DNA from: an uncultured Clostridia bacterium
GTDB taxonomy: Bacteria; Bacillota; Clostridia; Christensenellales; Borkfalkiaceae
Direction of reading: 5' to 3'
Assembly (NCBI GenBank): GCA_904373255.1
Contig: CAJFFD010000002.1
Coordinates: forward strand, 1 to 64,000
Length of the DNA: 64,000 nt
Part shown: one piece after another, positions 35,623-47,168 of the stretch
How the letters are laid out: every line of letters starts with the position of its first letter
How positions within the stretch are numbered: position 1 is the stretch's first letter
Notes under the pieces: model-generated
The model's database searches: none
Told to the model about the DNA's origin: nothing
The model's input: only the letters and a program-made list of their open reading frames with translations
Program-made: the position numbers and the translations under genes

Positions 35623-36033
35623 ATGGCAAAAAAGAGCGATGCGCAAAAAGCCGCAGAAAAGGCCGTCAAAAAATCGCATCCCGCGACGCTTATCCTTGCA
35701 ATTCTGTTTCTGATCGTCGGAGCGGTCGCGGGCGTGGTGCTTTCGAGAGAGCTGACCAAAAACGATAAATTCGAACTTATCGGAGAAAAACAGGTTGAAC
35801 TTGTCATCGGAGAGAGTTACAAGGAAGCGGGCGTTAAAATCATTTCGTTCGGCAGGGACATTTCCGATAAAGTTGCGTACGGCGGTGATTTTGCGACTAT
35901 GGGGGAAATACCCGAAGAAGGTATTTACCAAATTGTCTATACAGTCGACGACTTCCGCTGGGGCGATTATCAGCTCGTTCGCACGGTTATCGTCGGAAAC
36001 CCGGAGGGTGCGGAGGGATTGAACAATGGCTAA
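35623..36033 (+). CDS. Membrane-anchored protein with DUF5011-like Ig fold
   Basis: The 136-residue protein has a basic N terminus, one membrane helix (about 21-43) and an extracytoplasmic beta domain. Its VELVIGESYKEAGVKI and EGIYQIVYTVDDF resemble the bacterial Ig-like DUF5011 repeat. Its end overlaps the next start by 8 bases (ATGGCTAA), so the two genes are coupled. Its function is probably surface exposure together with the neighbour, now broken. Confidence 0.7.
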   Translation: MAKKSDAQKAAEKAVKKSHPATLILAILFLIVGAVAGVVLSRELTKNDKFELIGEKQVELVIGESYKEAGVKIISFGRDISDKVAYGGDFATMGEIPEEGIYQIVYTVDDFRWGDYQLVRTVIVGNPEGAEGLNNG

Positions 36034-37072
36034 AAAGAAATTTTCCCTCGGGTTGACTATTTTCGCGTGTCTCCTTGCGCTCATCATCGGGTTCGTTGCG
36101 GCCTTTTTCATCTATACATACGCCTCGCGCGAAACGGGCGGCGACGTGTAGGCAGGCAATACCGACATTTTAATTGATGCAGGTTCTGTGGCTAGCAGTA
36201 CCGATACTACATCCGAATATATCAAACAATATTGCACCGATAATATTTTGGAGTATGTAATCGTGACTCATGCGGACAGTGACCACATTGCCGGTTTTGC
36301 AGGGAGCAGTTCTTCTCCGAGTATGTTCGACCGATTTACCTGCGAAACAATCATTACGTTTGATCTCACGAACCAGGAGATGGAAACATCGAGCGGCAAT
36401 CCTACAACATATGCGAGATATGTCAACCAATTGCAAGGAGCTGTTGAAGCGGGGGCGACACATTATACGGCATTACAATGCTGGAACGAAAAGGACGGAG
36501 CACAGCGGATATGGGAAGTTTCAAACGGAATAGAGATGGAAATTTTATACAATTATTATTACGAGAACGAAAGCGGCGATGAAAATAATTATTCCGTCTG
36601 TTTGCTGTTTAATCAAGGAGATAAGCATTTCCTATTTACGGGCGATTTGGAAGAAGACGGAGAATCACGCCTAGTTGATAATAATAAATTACCGAAAGTC
36701 GAGTTGTTTAAGGCGGGACATCACGGCTCTAAAACATCAAGCACCGAAAAGCTGCTGAACGTTATCGACCCTAATATTATCTGCGTGTGTTGCTGTGCCG
36801 GTTACAATCAGTACAATGCAGCACCGGAAAATGTCTTCCCGACGCAGGCGATGATCGACCGTGTCGCGCCGTATACGGATAAGGTTTACGTCACGAGCCA
36901 AGTTGACGAAAGTTCAGAGAGCGGTTACCGTTCCATGAACGGCAACATAGTCGTAACATCCGACAGGGACGGCGTGACCGTCGAATGCTCCGAAAACAAT
37001 ACTCTGCTGAAAGACACCGCATGGTTTAAAGCAAACCGCACGATGCCGGATGCGTGGGCAACAGCTGCATAA
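36026..37072 (+). pseudogene. Broken ComEC-like metallo-beta-lactamase protein
   Basis: ATG 36026 opens a 41-codon frame encoding a basic start and one membrane helix (LTIFACLLALIIGFVAAFF), ended by TAG at 36149. The same frame continues with AGNTDILIDAGS and a full MBL domain: THADSDHIAGF metal motif, FLFTGDLE and FKAGHHGSKTSST. The beta strand that normally precedes the DAG motif is missing. So about 20 codons appear to have been lost at the junction, leaving a stop. No start or ribosome site serves the downstream part. TAG is a normal stop in neighbouring genes. Probably a recent pseudogene, unless it is an assembly error. Confidence 0.7.
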
Positions 37073-37078
37073 TAAAAC

Positions 37079-37123
37079 AAGAGCGGGGTATAAGCGAAAA
37101 TAATAGCGCTGCCCGCTCTTTTT
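37079..37123 (+). terminator. Terminator before typA
   Basis: AAGAGCGGG and CCCGCTCTT pair around a long loop and are followed by TTT. Confidence 0.65.
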
Positions 37124-37136
37124 CAGCCGAAAATAA

Positions 37137-37165
37137 TTGCTAAAAAGCGCAAAAAGTATTAAAAT
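37137..37165 (+). promoter_or_regulatory. Promoter of typA
   Basis: TTGCTA, 17 bases, TAAAAT (37160-37165). Confidence 0.6.
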
Positions 37166-37201
37166 AGTTCTGTTATACATGAGAAACAGGAGAATACAAT
37201 T

Positions 37202-39028
37202 TTGATCAGGAACGATTTAAGGAACGTGGCGATCATCGCGCACGTCGACCACGGCAAGACGACGCTCGTGGATCAGATGCTCAGGCAGAGCGGAACATTC
37301 CGGGAAAATCAGGTCGTTGAAGAGAGGGTGATGGATTCCAACGCCCTCGAACGCGAACGCGGCATCACGATCCTCGCAAAGAACACATCGGTTCATTATC
37401 ACGGCGTCAAAATAAATATAATCGATACCCCGGGTCACGCCGATTTCGGCGGTGAGGTGGAGCGCGTGCTCAAGATGGTAAACGGCGTATTGTTGCTCGT
37501 TGACGCGGCGGAAGGCCCCATGCCGCAGACCCGCTTCGTCATGCAGAAGGCGCTCGAACTCAACCACAAACTTATTATCGTGGTAAACAAAGTCGACCGC
37601 CCCGACGCGCGCATCGCGGAGGTGCAGGACGAAATTCTGGAACTTCTCATCGATCTCAACGCCTCCGACGAACAGCTCGACAGCCCGATCGTATTCTGTT
37701 CGGGAAGGGCGGGTACAGCGTCGCGTTATGCGGATAAAGAGGGCAAAGACCTCACGCCGCTCTTTGACACGATATTGAATCACATACCGCCCATGACGGT
37801 GGATGAAACGGCTCCTCTGCAGATCCTTGTTTCCTCGATCGACTATAACGATTATGTCGGGCGTATCGGCATCGGCCGTATCGAACGCGGAACCGCAAAG
37901 GCAAATCAGGAAGTTGCCGTCTGCAACCACAACTCTGTAGGTCAGGTCAAACGCGGAAAGCTCGTCAACCTTTACCAGATCGAAGGACTTGCGCGGGTAC
38001 CTGCCGAAACGGCACAGGCGGGCGATATCGTCTGCTTTTCCGGGTTAGAAGGTATTAACATCGGCGATACTGTCTGCGCACCCGAGTGCGTGGAGGCGGT
38101 ACCGTTCGTCAAAATCAGTGAACCGACCGTTGAGATGACCTTCTCCGTCAACGACAGTCCGTTTGCCGGCAAGGAAGGGAAGTTCGTCACCTCCCGCCAT
38201 TTGCGCGAACGGCTGTACCGCGAACTGCTTAAGGACGTTTCGCTGAAAGTGGAAGACACCGATACTGCGGAAGCGTTCAAAGTGAGCGGCCGCGGCGAAA
38301 TGCACCTCTCCATTTTGATTGAAACGATGCGCCGCGAGGGATATGAATTTCAGGTAAGCACCCCGCGCGTACTGTATAAGACCATTGACGGGCAACTTTA
38401 TGAACCGATCGAGCGCCTGATCGTCGACGTTCCCGAGGAGGGAACGGGCGCAGTATTCCAAAGCATGGGCGAACGCAAGGGCGAGCTCGTGCATATGAGC
38501 GCGGTCGGTTCGCGCATGCGCCTCGAATTCCTGATTCCGGCCCGCGGTCTGTTCGGCTATAAAAGCGAATTCCTCACCCAGACGAAGGGAGAGGGCGTCA
38601 TGAACTCCATATTCTTTGAATACCAGCCGTACAAGGGCGATCTGAAGCGGCGCGATACCGGCTCGCTCGTCGCCTTCGAATCGGGCGAGGCTGTCACCTA
38701 CGGGCTGTATAACGCGCAGGATCGCGGAATTCTGTTTATCGATCCGGGTACGCAGGTTTACGAAGGAATGGTCGTCGGCGTATCGCCCAAAACGGAAGAC
38801 ATCAACGTCAATGTCTGCAAGAAAAAGCACATGACGAATACGCGCGCGGCGGGAAGCGACGACGCGATGCGACTCAATTCGCCCAAAAAGATGAGCCTTG
38901 AAGAGTGCCTCGAATTTCTCAACGACGACGAGCTGTTGGAGGTCACGCCCGTGTCGCTCCGCATCCGCAAGCGCATCCTCGACAGCGAGCTTCGCGCCAA
39001 AGCGCGCGCACGCGAAAAGAAAGCATAA
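37202..39028 (+). CDS. typA: Ribosome-associated GTPase TypA/BipA
   Basis: The 608-residue protein has the translational GTPase G domain: AHVDHGKTTLVDQ, the switch region ERERGITI, DTPGHADFGGEVER and NKVDRPDA. Domains II, III and V and the BipA-specific C-terminal part follow (GRGEMHLSILIETMRREGYE, then SPKKMSLEECLEFLNDDELLEVTP). The start is TTG with AGGAG upstream. It acts in 50S assembly at low temperature and under stress. Confidence 0.95.
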   Translation: MIRNDLRNVAIIAHVDHGKTTLVDQMLRQSGTFRENQVVEERVMDSNALERERGITILAKNTSVHYHGVKINIIDTPGHADFGGEVERVLKMVNGVLLLVDAAEGPMPQTRFVMQKALELNHKLIIVVNKVDRPDARIAEVQDEILELLIDLNASDEQLDSPIVFCSGRAGTASRYADKEGKDLTPLFDTILNHIPPMTVDETAPLQILVSSIDYNDYVGRIGIGRIERGTAKANQEVAVCNHNSVGQVKRGKLVNLYQIEGLARVPAETAQAGDIVCFSGLEGINIGDTVCAPECVEAVPFVKISEPTVEMTFSVNDSPFAGKEGKFVTSRHLRERLYRELLKDVSLKVEDTDTAEAFKVSGRGEMHLSILIETMRREGYEFQVSTPRVLYKTIDGQLYEPIERLIVDVPEEGTGAVFQSMGERKGELVHMSAVGSRMRLEFLIPARGLFGYKSEFLTQTKGEGVMNSIFFEYQPYKGDLKRRDTGSLVAFESGEAVTYGLYNAQDRGILFIDPGTQVYEGMVVGVSPKTEDINVNVCKKKHMTNTRAAGSDDAMRLNSPKKMSLEECLEFLNDDELLEVTPVSLRIRKRILDSELRAKARAREKKA

Positions 39029-39089
39029 AAGACGTATAGCGCAACATACAATATTCCCGAAGAGTATTTGCTCGGAGGGAATATTTTTT

Positions 39090-39347
39090 ATGGAAGAAAC
39101 AAAACTGCAGACGGCGCTCATCGAACAGCAGAAAAAGATAACGATAACGGGAGTGGAGAGCGTCGATGCCTTTTCGCCCCGTCAGATTTCACTCACGCTC
39201 GATAACGGCAAGGCTGTCATTGTCGGAGACAACCTGAAAATCGTCAATTTCTCCAAATCGAACGGCAACTTTGCCGCGGTCGGGAAAATCGGCGGCATAC
39301 GCTTTGCCGCAAAACAGGAAAAACTATCCAAAAGGCTGTTCGGATGA
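39090..39347 (+). CDS. yabP: Sporulation protein YabP
   Basis: The 85-residue protein has the YabP/YqfC pattern: ITITGVESVDAFSPRQISLT, a hydrophobic VIVGDNLKIVNFSKSNG and the basic IRFAAKQEKLSKRLFG end. GGAGGGA precedes the ATG. Its last codons overlap yabQ by 4 bases. YabP and YabQ are mother-cell proteins needed for the spore coat. Confidence 0.9.
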   Translation: MEETKLQTALIEQQKKITITGVESVDAFSPRQISLTLDNGKAVIVGDNLKIVNFSKSNGNFAAVGKIGGIRFAAKQEKLSKRLFG

Positions 39348-39868
39348 ATGAGGGAAATCAGCTATATATCCTGACAGCCTGTATGCTGGCAGGCATTGTT
39401 GTCGGACTGCTCTACGAAATTTTTTCGCTGTTTCGCTTTTTTGTAAAAAATAAAGCCGCGCAGACCGTTGCCGATATTCTCTTTTTCATTTTGGCGGGAG
39501 GCGTATTTGTCGGGGCGGCGGTACTGTTTCGCCTGCCGGATATGCGGATATACATGCTTGCTGCGGCACTTGCCGGACTTTGGCTGTATACAAAAACATT
39601 GCACAGAACAGTTGCCTTTTTTGCCGGAAAATTGTATAATAAATGCAGGAGCGTGTGCAAAGACTTGGCAATGCGCGCGGCGGCATACCATGAAAGAAGA
39701 AAAATTCAAAAGAATCGTAGTCGGAGTCACGGCAGCAGCCGTCATTCTGCTCGCCATACTTCTCGTTTACATGATCTACCAGTTGATTGCCATTTCCGTC
39801 CGGGAGAAGCGCATCGCCGAACTGGAAGAGCAGTATGCCTATTGGGAGCAGTATGTAAAAGAAAATGA
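39344..39868 (+). CDS. yabQ: YabQ-like spore protein with aberrant tail
   Basis: The first 110 residues have three to four membrane segments as in YabQ (ACMLAGIVVGLLYEIFSLFR, ADILFFILAGGVF, LAAALAGLWLY). From about residue 118 the frame becomes arginine-rich and overlaps divIC by 179 bases in another frame. YabQ proteins are usually shorter, so the original stop was probably lost or a frameshift lies near 39690. Confidence 0.75.
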   Translation: MNEGNQLYILTACMLAGIVVGLLYEIFSLFRFFVKNKAAQTVADILFFILAGGVFVGAAVLFRLPDMRIYMLAAALAGLWLYTKTLHRTVAFFAGKLYNKCRSVCKDLAMRAAAYHERRKIQKNRSRSHGSSRHSARHTSRLHDLPVDCHFRPGEAHRRTGRAVCLLGAVCKRK

Positions 39869-40040
39869 AGGAAAAATCGAGGTGTACGAAGGTCTTGCCT
39901 GGTTAGAGATCATCGCGCGTAAATTAGGTATGCTCGGCGCAGGCGATTACGGCAAGGATGCTTCTGTTTCTTTTGAAGACGGCGCTCTTTTGAAAATTTC
40001 CGACAGCGGAGAGATCCTATATGAAATATGCGGTGATTGA
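39690..40040 (+). CDS. divIC: Septum formation initiator DivIC/FtsB
   Basis: The 116-residue protein has a short cytoplasmic start, one membrane helix (about 9-33), a coiled coil (REKRIAELEEQYAYWEQYVK) and the ARKLGMLGAGDY segment typical of FtsB/DivIC. It belongs to the septal FtsL-DivIB complex. It lies within the 3' part of yabQ, with no strong ribosome site, so it probably depends on coupling. Confidence 0.88.
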   Translation: MKEEKFKRIVVGVTAAAVILLAILLVYMIYQLIAISVREKRIAELEEQYAYWEQYVKENEGKIEVYEGLAWLEIIARKLGMLGAGDYGKDASVSFEDGALLKISDSGEILYEICGD

Positions 40041-40884
40041 CATCGGTTCCAATTCCGTCCGCCTGCTTCTGTGGGCGGACGGTCATACTTTATGCAAGAA
40101 AGTGAATACTACGCGTCTGGCGGAAGGCTTGACTTTTACAGGAAAACTTTCGCGGGAGGCAATGGAGCGCACAGCTGCGGCAATTGCCGGTTTTGCGAAG
40201 GAAGCCGAACGCGAAGGCGCCGAAAGGCTGTACGCATTCGCCACGGCGGCGGTGAGGAGCAGCAAAAACGGCGCTGATTTTGTACAGCTCGTCAAGGATT
40301 TGTGCGGCATTGAAGTGGACGTCGTTGCAGGGCAAGAGGAAGCCGAACTCGGGCTGACCGGCGCACTGGGCGGGCAGGACGGAGGCATCATCGACGTTGG
40401 CGGCGCAAGCAGTGAAGTTACTGTCGGGAAGGGCGGTAAAATTATCTATGCCGTCAGCGCAGACATCGGCGCGGTACGGCTGAAGGACGCCTGCGGCGAG
40501 GACAGGCAAAAGCTGGAAAAATTTATTGCCGAAAAAATAGCCGTCTACGGGCAGGTGCCTCATTGTGAAATGACGGCAATCGGCGGCACGGCGACTTCGC
40601 TCGCCGCTCTCGAATATGCGGTGGAGCCGTACGATCCCGCGCGTATTCACGGAACACTTCTCCACGCGGAACGCATTCTGTTCTGGGCGGACAAACTCCT
40701 GTCCATGCCGCAGGCGGAGCGATTGAAGCTCAAAGGCATGGATAAAAAGCGCGCCGATATTTTGGGGGGCGCAGCGCTGCTGCTGTACTCTGTAATCTGT
40801 TTTATCGGGGCGGAAGAAGTGCGGATAAGCGAGCAGGACAACCTGGAAGGGTATCTGTTCCGGAAAATACGGGTGAGCTTATGA
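40021..40884 (+). CDS. Ppx/GppA-family phosphatase
   Basis: The 287-residue ASKHA protein has the two phosphate loops: IDIGSNSVRLLLW at the N terminus and GGIIDVGGASSEVT near residue 120, plus AIGGTATSLAAL. At this length it lacks the HD domain of long Ppx proteins. It may hydrolyse polyphosphate or (p)ppGpp. It overlaps divIC by 20 bases and the next gene by 4. Confidence 0.88.
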   Translation: MKYAVIDIGSNSVRLLLWADGHTLCKKVNTTRLAEGLTFTGKLSREAMERTAAAIAGFAKEAEREGAERLYAFATAAVRSSKNGADFVQLVKDLCGIEVDVVAGQEEAELGLTGALGGQDGGIIDVGGASSEVTVGKGGKIIYAVSADIGAVRLKDACGEDRQKLEKFIAEKIAVYGQVPHCEMTAIGGTATSLAALEYAVEPYDPARIHGTLLHAERILFWADKLLSMPQAERLKLKGMDKKRADILGGAALLLYSVICFIGAEEVRISEQDNLEGYLFRKIRVSL

Positions 40885-42014
40885 ATCGCATTGCTGAAAA
40901 AATTGCCCGCATTTTCGATGTTGTTGCCACATTTGCGATCGGGGGCGTTGTCGTATGGTTGGGGTGCAAACATTATTACGAACAGCTTGATTCGGTACTC
41001 CTCATCCTTTGCCTGATCGGCGGCGGAATCGTATCGAGTGCGGTGTGCCGCATTTTTCATGAGTTAGGGCATATTCTCATCGGATTGATCTGCGGTTTCC
41101 GCTTTAACAGTATGAGGGTCGGGTTTATTTATCTTTACCGCGACGAAGGAAGGCTTCGCGTCGCCGCCAGACGCTTGCCCGAGTCTCTTGCGGGCGCGAC
41201 GGAGATGCTCCCGAAAAATGCGGACAACCTGTACGGCAAGTATCTCGCGGTTGTGTGCGGAGGACTTGCGTTTTCGCTTCTGTTCCTTGCGGGGGCAGAA
41301 TTGGCGCTCGATTTTTACAGGCAGCTGCCGTTTGCCGCTTACGCACTCATCTGTACCGCATTACCGTACGCCTTCCATATTTTCTTTTACAATGTACTGC
41401 CTTTTAACGACGACAATCTTGATACGGACGGCGCAATGCTCAAAGGTCTAATCAAAAAAGAGCCGTCTTATCTGACGGCAGTCAATATTTTGGCGATCGA
41501 GGCTTATCTTTACCAGGGTTTTACGCCGTCCGAAATCGACAAACAGTTGTATTTCGGTGCGCCGCAGCTTCCCGAAGACGACCTGAATTTCATCCTCCTG
41601 ACGAATTACAGGCTCTCGTACTATATCGATGCGGGTGACAGGGAAAACGCCGCAAAAGCGTGCCAACGCCTTGAAGATCTTCTCGAATATGTACCTCAAT
41701 ACTATAAAAACGATATTACGGCGGATATCCTTTATTGCAAATGCCGAAGAGGGGATTACGAAGGCGCGCGTAGGCTTTATCCGCAGGTCAGGCTGTATTT
41801 AAAAGGCGAGGGTTCTTTATCCGCTCACCGTATTTCCGCCGCATACGAGCTGTATGTGAACGAAGACAAGGGCGCCGCCCTGCGGGAACTGAATGCAGCC
41901 GAAGAAAAGGCGGAAAGCTATTATATCAAAGGATTGGGTAAATACGAGCATAAACTGCTCGAAGGTATTCGCAATGATATCAAGACAGATATTTTTTACG
42001 AACCTGTTTTATAA
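40881..42014 (+). CDS. HExxH membrane protein with a helical-repeat tail, M50-like
   Basis: The 377-residue protein has about five membrane segments in residues 15-175. HELGH is at 60-64 and an N-D-D-N-L-D-T-D-G motif near 176-184, resembling the zinc site and second ligand of M50 site-2 proteases. The last 180 residues are helical, TPR-like and soluble. It overlaps the ppx-like gene by 4 bases. No characterised family with this build comes to mind; intramembrane proteolysis is an inference. Confidence 0.7.
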   Translation: MNRIAEKIARIFDVVATFAIGGVVVWLGCKHYYEQLDSVLLILCLIGGGIVSSAVCRIFHELGHILIGLICGFRFNSMRVGFIYLYRDEGRLRVAARRLPESLAGATEMLPKNADNLYGKYLAVVCGGLAFSLLFLAGAELALDFYRQLPFAAYALICTALPYAFHIFFYNVLPFNDDNLDTDGAMLKGLIKKEPSYLTAVNILAIEAYLYQGFTPSEIDKQLYFGAPQLPEDDLNFILLTNYRLSYYIDAGDRENAAKACQRLEDLLEYVPQYYKNDITADILYCKCRRGDYEGARRLYPQVRLYLKGEGSLSAHRISAAYELYVNEDKGAALRELNAAEEKAESYYIKGLGKYEHKLLEGIRNDIKTDIFYEPVL

Positions 42015-42020
42015 AAGGTA

Positions 42021-42059
42021 AAAAGGCGAGGTCGAAATGTACCTCGCCCCTTTTATTTT
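42021..42059. terminator. Bidirectional terminator
   Basis: GGCGAGGT and ACCTCGCC flank an 8-base loop, with an A-rich left flank and a T-rich right flank. It serves the plus gene ending at 42014 and the minus gene ending at 42068. Confidence 0.8.
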
Positions 42060-42067
42060 GCGGGTGG

Positions 42068-42223
42068 TCAGCATAGTTTATGTGCATTGCCGTAACAATG
42101 CGGGCATACCCCGTCAGCTCCGCCGCAACAGCCTTCACAGAGAAACGCCCCGCATTCGCGGCACTCATATATCTCGCTTCCGTCGCATTCCTTTCCGCAA
42201 TTGCAACACCGGAATTTTTCCAT
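42068..42223 (-). CDS. Cysteine-rich 51-residue zinc-ribbon protein
   Basis: The short frame encodes M-E-K-F-R-C-C-N-C-G and ten more cysteines in CxxC pairs (ECRECG, LCEGCCGG, VCPHCYG), ending in Cys. A GGAGG lies 13 bases before the ATG, which is far, so the start is a little uncertain. It ends at the shared bidirectional terminator. Cysteine spacing fits two zinc-binding knuckles. I do not recognise a named family. Confidence 0.7.
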   Translation of the reverse strand: MEKFRCCNCGKECDGSEIYECRECGAFLCEGCCGGADGVCPHCYGNAHKLC

Positions 42224-42428
42224 AAATTGTTCACATGCCTCCGTTTCGCTTTATTTTCAAGTATGGAACAAAGGCTCTTTTTTTATTCGTGCAGGTGCGG
42301 AAATGCCGTCGGGATTTTCACGCTCCGCTGTCATCAGTCAAAAAAATCATTTTCGAGCCGCAGAAGGCTGTTTAACGGCGTTAAATGCGGTCACTTAAAA
42401 TTTTAATCAAAAATCGACGGTAAATCGC

Positions 42429-42457
42429 TTCCGTTTTCGGGCAAAATATGCTATAAT
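42429..42457 (+). promoter_or_regulatory. Promoter of gyrB-gyrA
   Basis: TTCCGT, 17 bases, TATAAT (42452-42457). Confidence 0.65.
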
Positions 42458-42491
42458 TATAAGGTAAAAAATCCGCGACTTTTAATCGTAA

Positions 42492-44417
<1,926 letters not shown>

Positions 44418-44426
44418 GGTTGAACG

Positions 44427-47027
44427 ATGGCGAAAAAAGAGACAAGTCCGGAACTTACCGAAGAGTTTAAAAAGACTCTGGCAATGACAAACATGATCGA
44501 CGTCGAGGTGGACGACGAGCTGAAAAAGTCCTTCATTGCCTATGCAATGGCGGTTAACGTCAGCCGTGCCATTCCCGACGTGCGCGACGGGTTGAAACCC
44601 GTGCATCGCCGCATTCTGTATTCCATGCACGAGATGGGGTTGTATAACGACAAGGCGTACCGCAAGTGCGCCCGTATCGTCGGCGATGTATTGGGTAAAT
44701 ATCACCCGCACGGCGACAGAGCCGTCTATGACGCGCTCGTGCGCTTGGCGCAGGATTTTACCATCAATTTCCCGCTCGTGGACGGGCACGGAAACTTCGG
44801 CTCCGTCGACGGCGACCCGCCCGCGGCAATGCGTTATACCGAGGCGAGGATGTCCAAACTCGCGGCGGAAATGCTGCGCGACCTGGATAAAGAAACTGTC
44901 GATTATTATCCGACGTTCGACGATACCGGGATGCAGCCGTGCGTTTTGCCCGCACGATTCCCGAACCTGCTCGTAAACGGCAGCGACGGCATCGCGGTTG
45001 GCATGGCGACGAATATCCCGCCGCACAACCTCGCCGAAGTCATCGACGGGGTCATCGCGCAGATCGATAACCCCGAAATCTCCATCGATGAATTGATGGA
45101 ACATATCCCCGCACCGGATTTCCCGACGGGAGCGATTTTGATGGGCAGGGCAGGCATCAAACGCGCCTATCGCACCGGCCGCGGCAATTATATTTTGCGC
45201 GCCCGCTGCGAAATAGAGGACTATACTTCGGGCAACACCCAACGCACACGCATCGTCGTAAGCGAAATCCCGTACCAGGTCAACAAGGCAAAGCTGATTG
45301 AAAACATTGCCGATTTGGTTAAAGATAAGCGCATCGAAGGCATTTCCGACATACGCGAAGAATCCGACCGCGACGGTATGCGCATCGTCATCGAGTTGCG
45401 CAAGGATGCGAACGCTCAGGTCGTTCTTAACCTTCTGTACAAGCACACACAACTGCAGACCTCCAACGGCATAATCTTGCTTGCACTTGTGGACGGCGAG
45501 CCGAAAGTGCTCAATCTCAAGGAGTGCATACATTATTATATTGAACATCAGAAAGACGTCATCGTCCGCCGCACAAAATATGACCTGAACAAGGCAGAGG
45601 AGCGCGCGCACATCGTCGCGGGACTCGTTCTTGCGCTCGCGAATATCGACGAAGTCATCGCCATCATCAAGCAATCGGCGGATAAAAACGTTGCCTGCGA
45701 GAAGTTGATGCAGGCGTTTGAACTTTCGGACAAGCAGGCGAACGCGATCCTTGAAATGCGCTTGCAGCGCCTGACGTCCCTGGAAGTCGAAAAACTGCAG
45801 GAAGAGTTGGAACAGTTGGAACGCACGATTGCCGACCTGAAAGATATTCTCGCAAATGAGCAGAGAGTTCTCGACATCATTAAGACTGACCTTTGCACCA
45901 TCCGAGACAGTTATCCAAGCGAACGCAAGACGGAACTTTCCTATGACTACGGCGAGATCGACGTCGAAGACCTTATAGAGGAAGAGGAAGTCGTCATTTC
46001 GATGACGCATTCCGGCTACGTCAAACGTCAGCCGGTTGCCGAATACAAGGCGCAGCGTCGCGGTGGGATGGGCGTCACTGCGCACAAACCGAAGGAAGAG
46101 GACTTCGTTGAAAAGCTATTTATCAGTTCCACGCACGACAATATTCTGTTCTTCTCCAGCTACGGAAAAGTTTACTGCATCAAAGGTTACGAAATTCCCG
46201 AGGCGCAGCGCCAGGCGCGAGGTCGCGCAATCGTCAATCTTTTGCAGATCGAGCAAGACGAAAAGATCACAGCGGTCATTCCTTTGGCAAAAGATACGAC
46301 CGGATATATTGCAATGGCAACGCGCAACGGGCTTATCAAAAAGACGTCGCTCGAAGAGTTCGAAAATATTCGCAAAGTCGGCAAAATCGCAATCAAGATC
46401 AACGAGGGCGATGAACTGATCTCTGTTCAGTTTACAACCGGCGAAGATGAACTGATTATCGCATCCCGCGAGGGCAAGTGTATCCGCTTCAGCGAAAAAG
46501 ATGTACGCCCGATGGGCAGGGATACGCAGGGCGTCAAAGCAATGAATCTCGGGGAATCGGACAGGCTCGTCGACATGCTTGTTGTCAAACCCGATTGCCA
46601 GATCCTGACGCTGACCTCAAAGGGATACGGCAAGCGTTCCGATGTCGAGGACTACCGTTTGCAGGGACGCGCGGGGAAGGGCATTAAAGCCGGCGTATTC
46701 AACGAAAAAACAGGGTACCTCGTCAACTTGAAGATTGTCAATGAGAACGAGGACATTATGATCATCTCGAATAACGGAACAATTATCCGGATGCATGTAT
46801 CGGATATTTCCATGATCGGCAGAAATACGCAGGGCGTGCGCGTTATGCGGCTGAAGGATTCGGAGGTCGCGACAGTTGCCGTTGCGCCGCGAGAGGAAGA
46901 CGAGCCGGAGCAGGCGAATGGCGCAGACGATAACGAATCGATTGCCGACGCCGAGACATTGACCAAACCCGAAATCGAATCTCAAACGGATATTCTGATG
47001 GAAAACGATTCTGAAGACAGCGAATAG
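44427..47027 (+). CDS. gyrA: DNA gyrase subunit A
   Basis: The 866-residue protein has the breakage-reunion domain with catalytic Tyr137 in AMRYTEARM, the coiled coil and a beta-pinwheel C-terminal domain. The GyrA box QRRGGMG marks it as gyrase rather than ParC. An acidic tail ends it. In the quinolone region the sequence [10 protein letters not shown] has Arg98 at the place of E. coli Ser83; the Asp87 equivalent is kept. Confidence 0.97.
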   Translation: MAKKETSPELTEEFKKTLAMTNMIDVEVDDELKKSFIAYAMAVNVSRAIPDVRDGLKPVHRRILYSMHEMGLYNDKAYRKCARIVGDVLGKYHPHGDRAVYDALVRLAQDFTINFPLVDGHGNFGSVDGDPPAAMRYTEARMSKLAAEMLRDLDKETVDYYPTFDDTGMQPCVLPARFPNLLVNGSDGIAVGMATNIPPHNLAEVIDGVIAQIDNPEISIDELMEHIPAPDFPTGAILMGRAGIKRAYRTGRGNYILRARCEIEDYTSGNTQRTRIVVSEIPYQVNKAKLIENIADLVKDKRIEGISDIREESDRDGMRIVIELRKDANAQVVLNLLYKHTQLQTSNGIILLALVDGEPKVLNLKECIHYYIEHQKDVIVRRTKYDLNKAEERAHIVAGLVLALANIDEVIAIIKQSADKNVACEKLMQAFELSDKQANAILEMRLQRLTSLEVEKLQEELEQLERTIADLKDILANEQRVLDIIKTDLCTIRDSYPSERKTELSYDYGEIDVEDLIEEEEVVISMTHSGYVKRQPVAEYKAQRRGGMGVTAHKPKEEDFVEKLFISSTHDNILFFSSYGKVYCIKGYEIPEAQRQARGRAIVNLLQIEQDEKITAVIPLAKDTTGYIAMATRNGLIKKTSLEEFENIRKVGKIAIKINEGDELISVQFTTGEDELIIASREGKCIRFSEKDVRPMGRDTQGVKAMNLGESDRLVDMLVVKPDCQILTLTSKGYGKRSDVEDYRLQGRAGKGIKAGVFNEKTGYLVNLKIVNENEDIMIISNNGTIIRMHVSDISMIGRNTQGVRVMRLKDSEVATVAVAPREEDEPEQANGADDNESIADAETLTKPEIESQTDILMENDSEDSE

Positions 47028-47047
47028 CACAAGAACAGCTTAACCCA

Positions 47048-47080
47048 CCTGCCCGCAAATGAACTTCATTTGCGGGCAGG
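47048..47080 (+). terminator. Terminator of gyrBA
   Basis: A 16-bp perfect inverted repeat (47048-47063 with 47065-47080) forms a long stem. Only CTTT follows, so termination strength is uncertain. Confidence 0.65.
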
Positions 47081-47168
47081 CTTTGCAATGATTGGCAACA
47101 TGGCAAAAAAATAGTAGTTTTTAAAGACCTGCAAACGCAACGTATTGAATTTTTCCGGAGGAAACGCC

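Noticed and set aside
36149-36151. Recoding of TAG as a sense codon
   Set aside because: TAG ends several sound genes in this window (araC-type gene, nadK, gyrA), and the junction also lacks a conserved strand, so simple gene damage fits better.
41980-42234. 84-codon minus-strand frame opening with GTG next to GGAGG
   Set aside because: The overlapping frame with the regular CxxC pattern is more convincing, and the 84-codon frame runs through the shared terminator.
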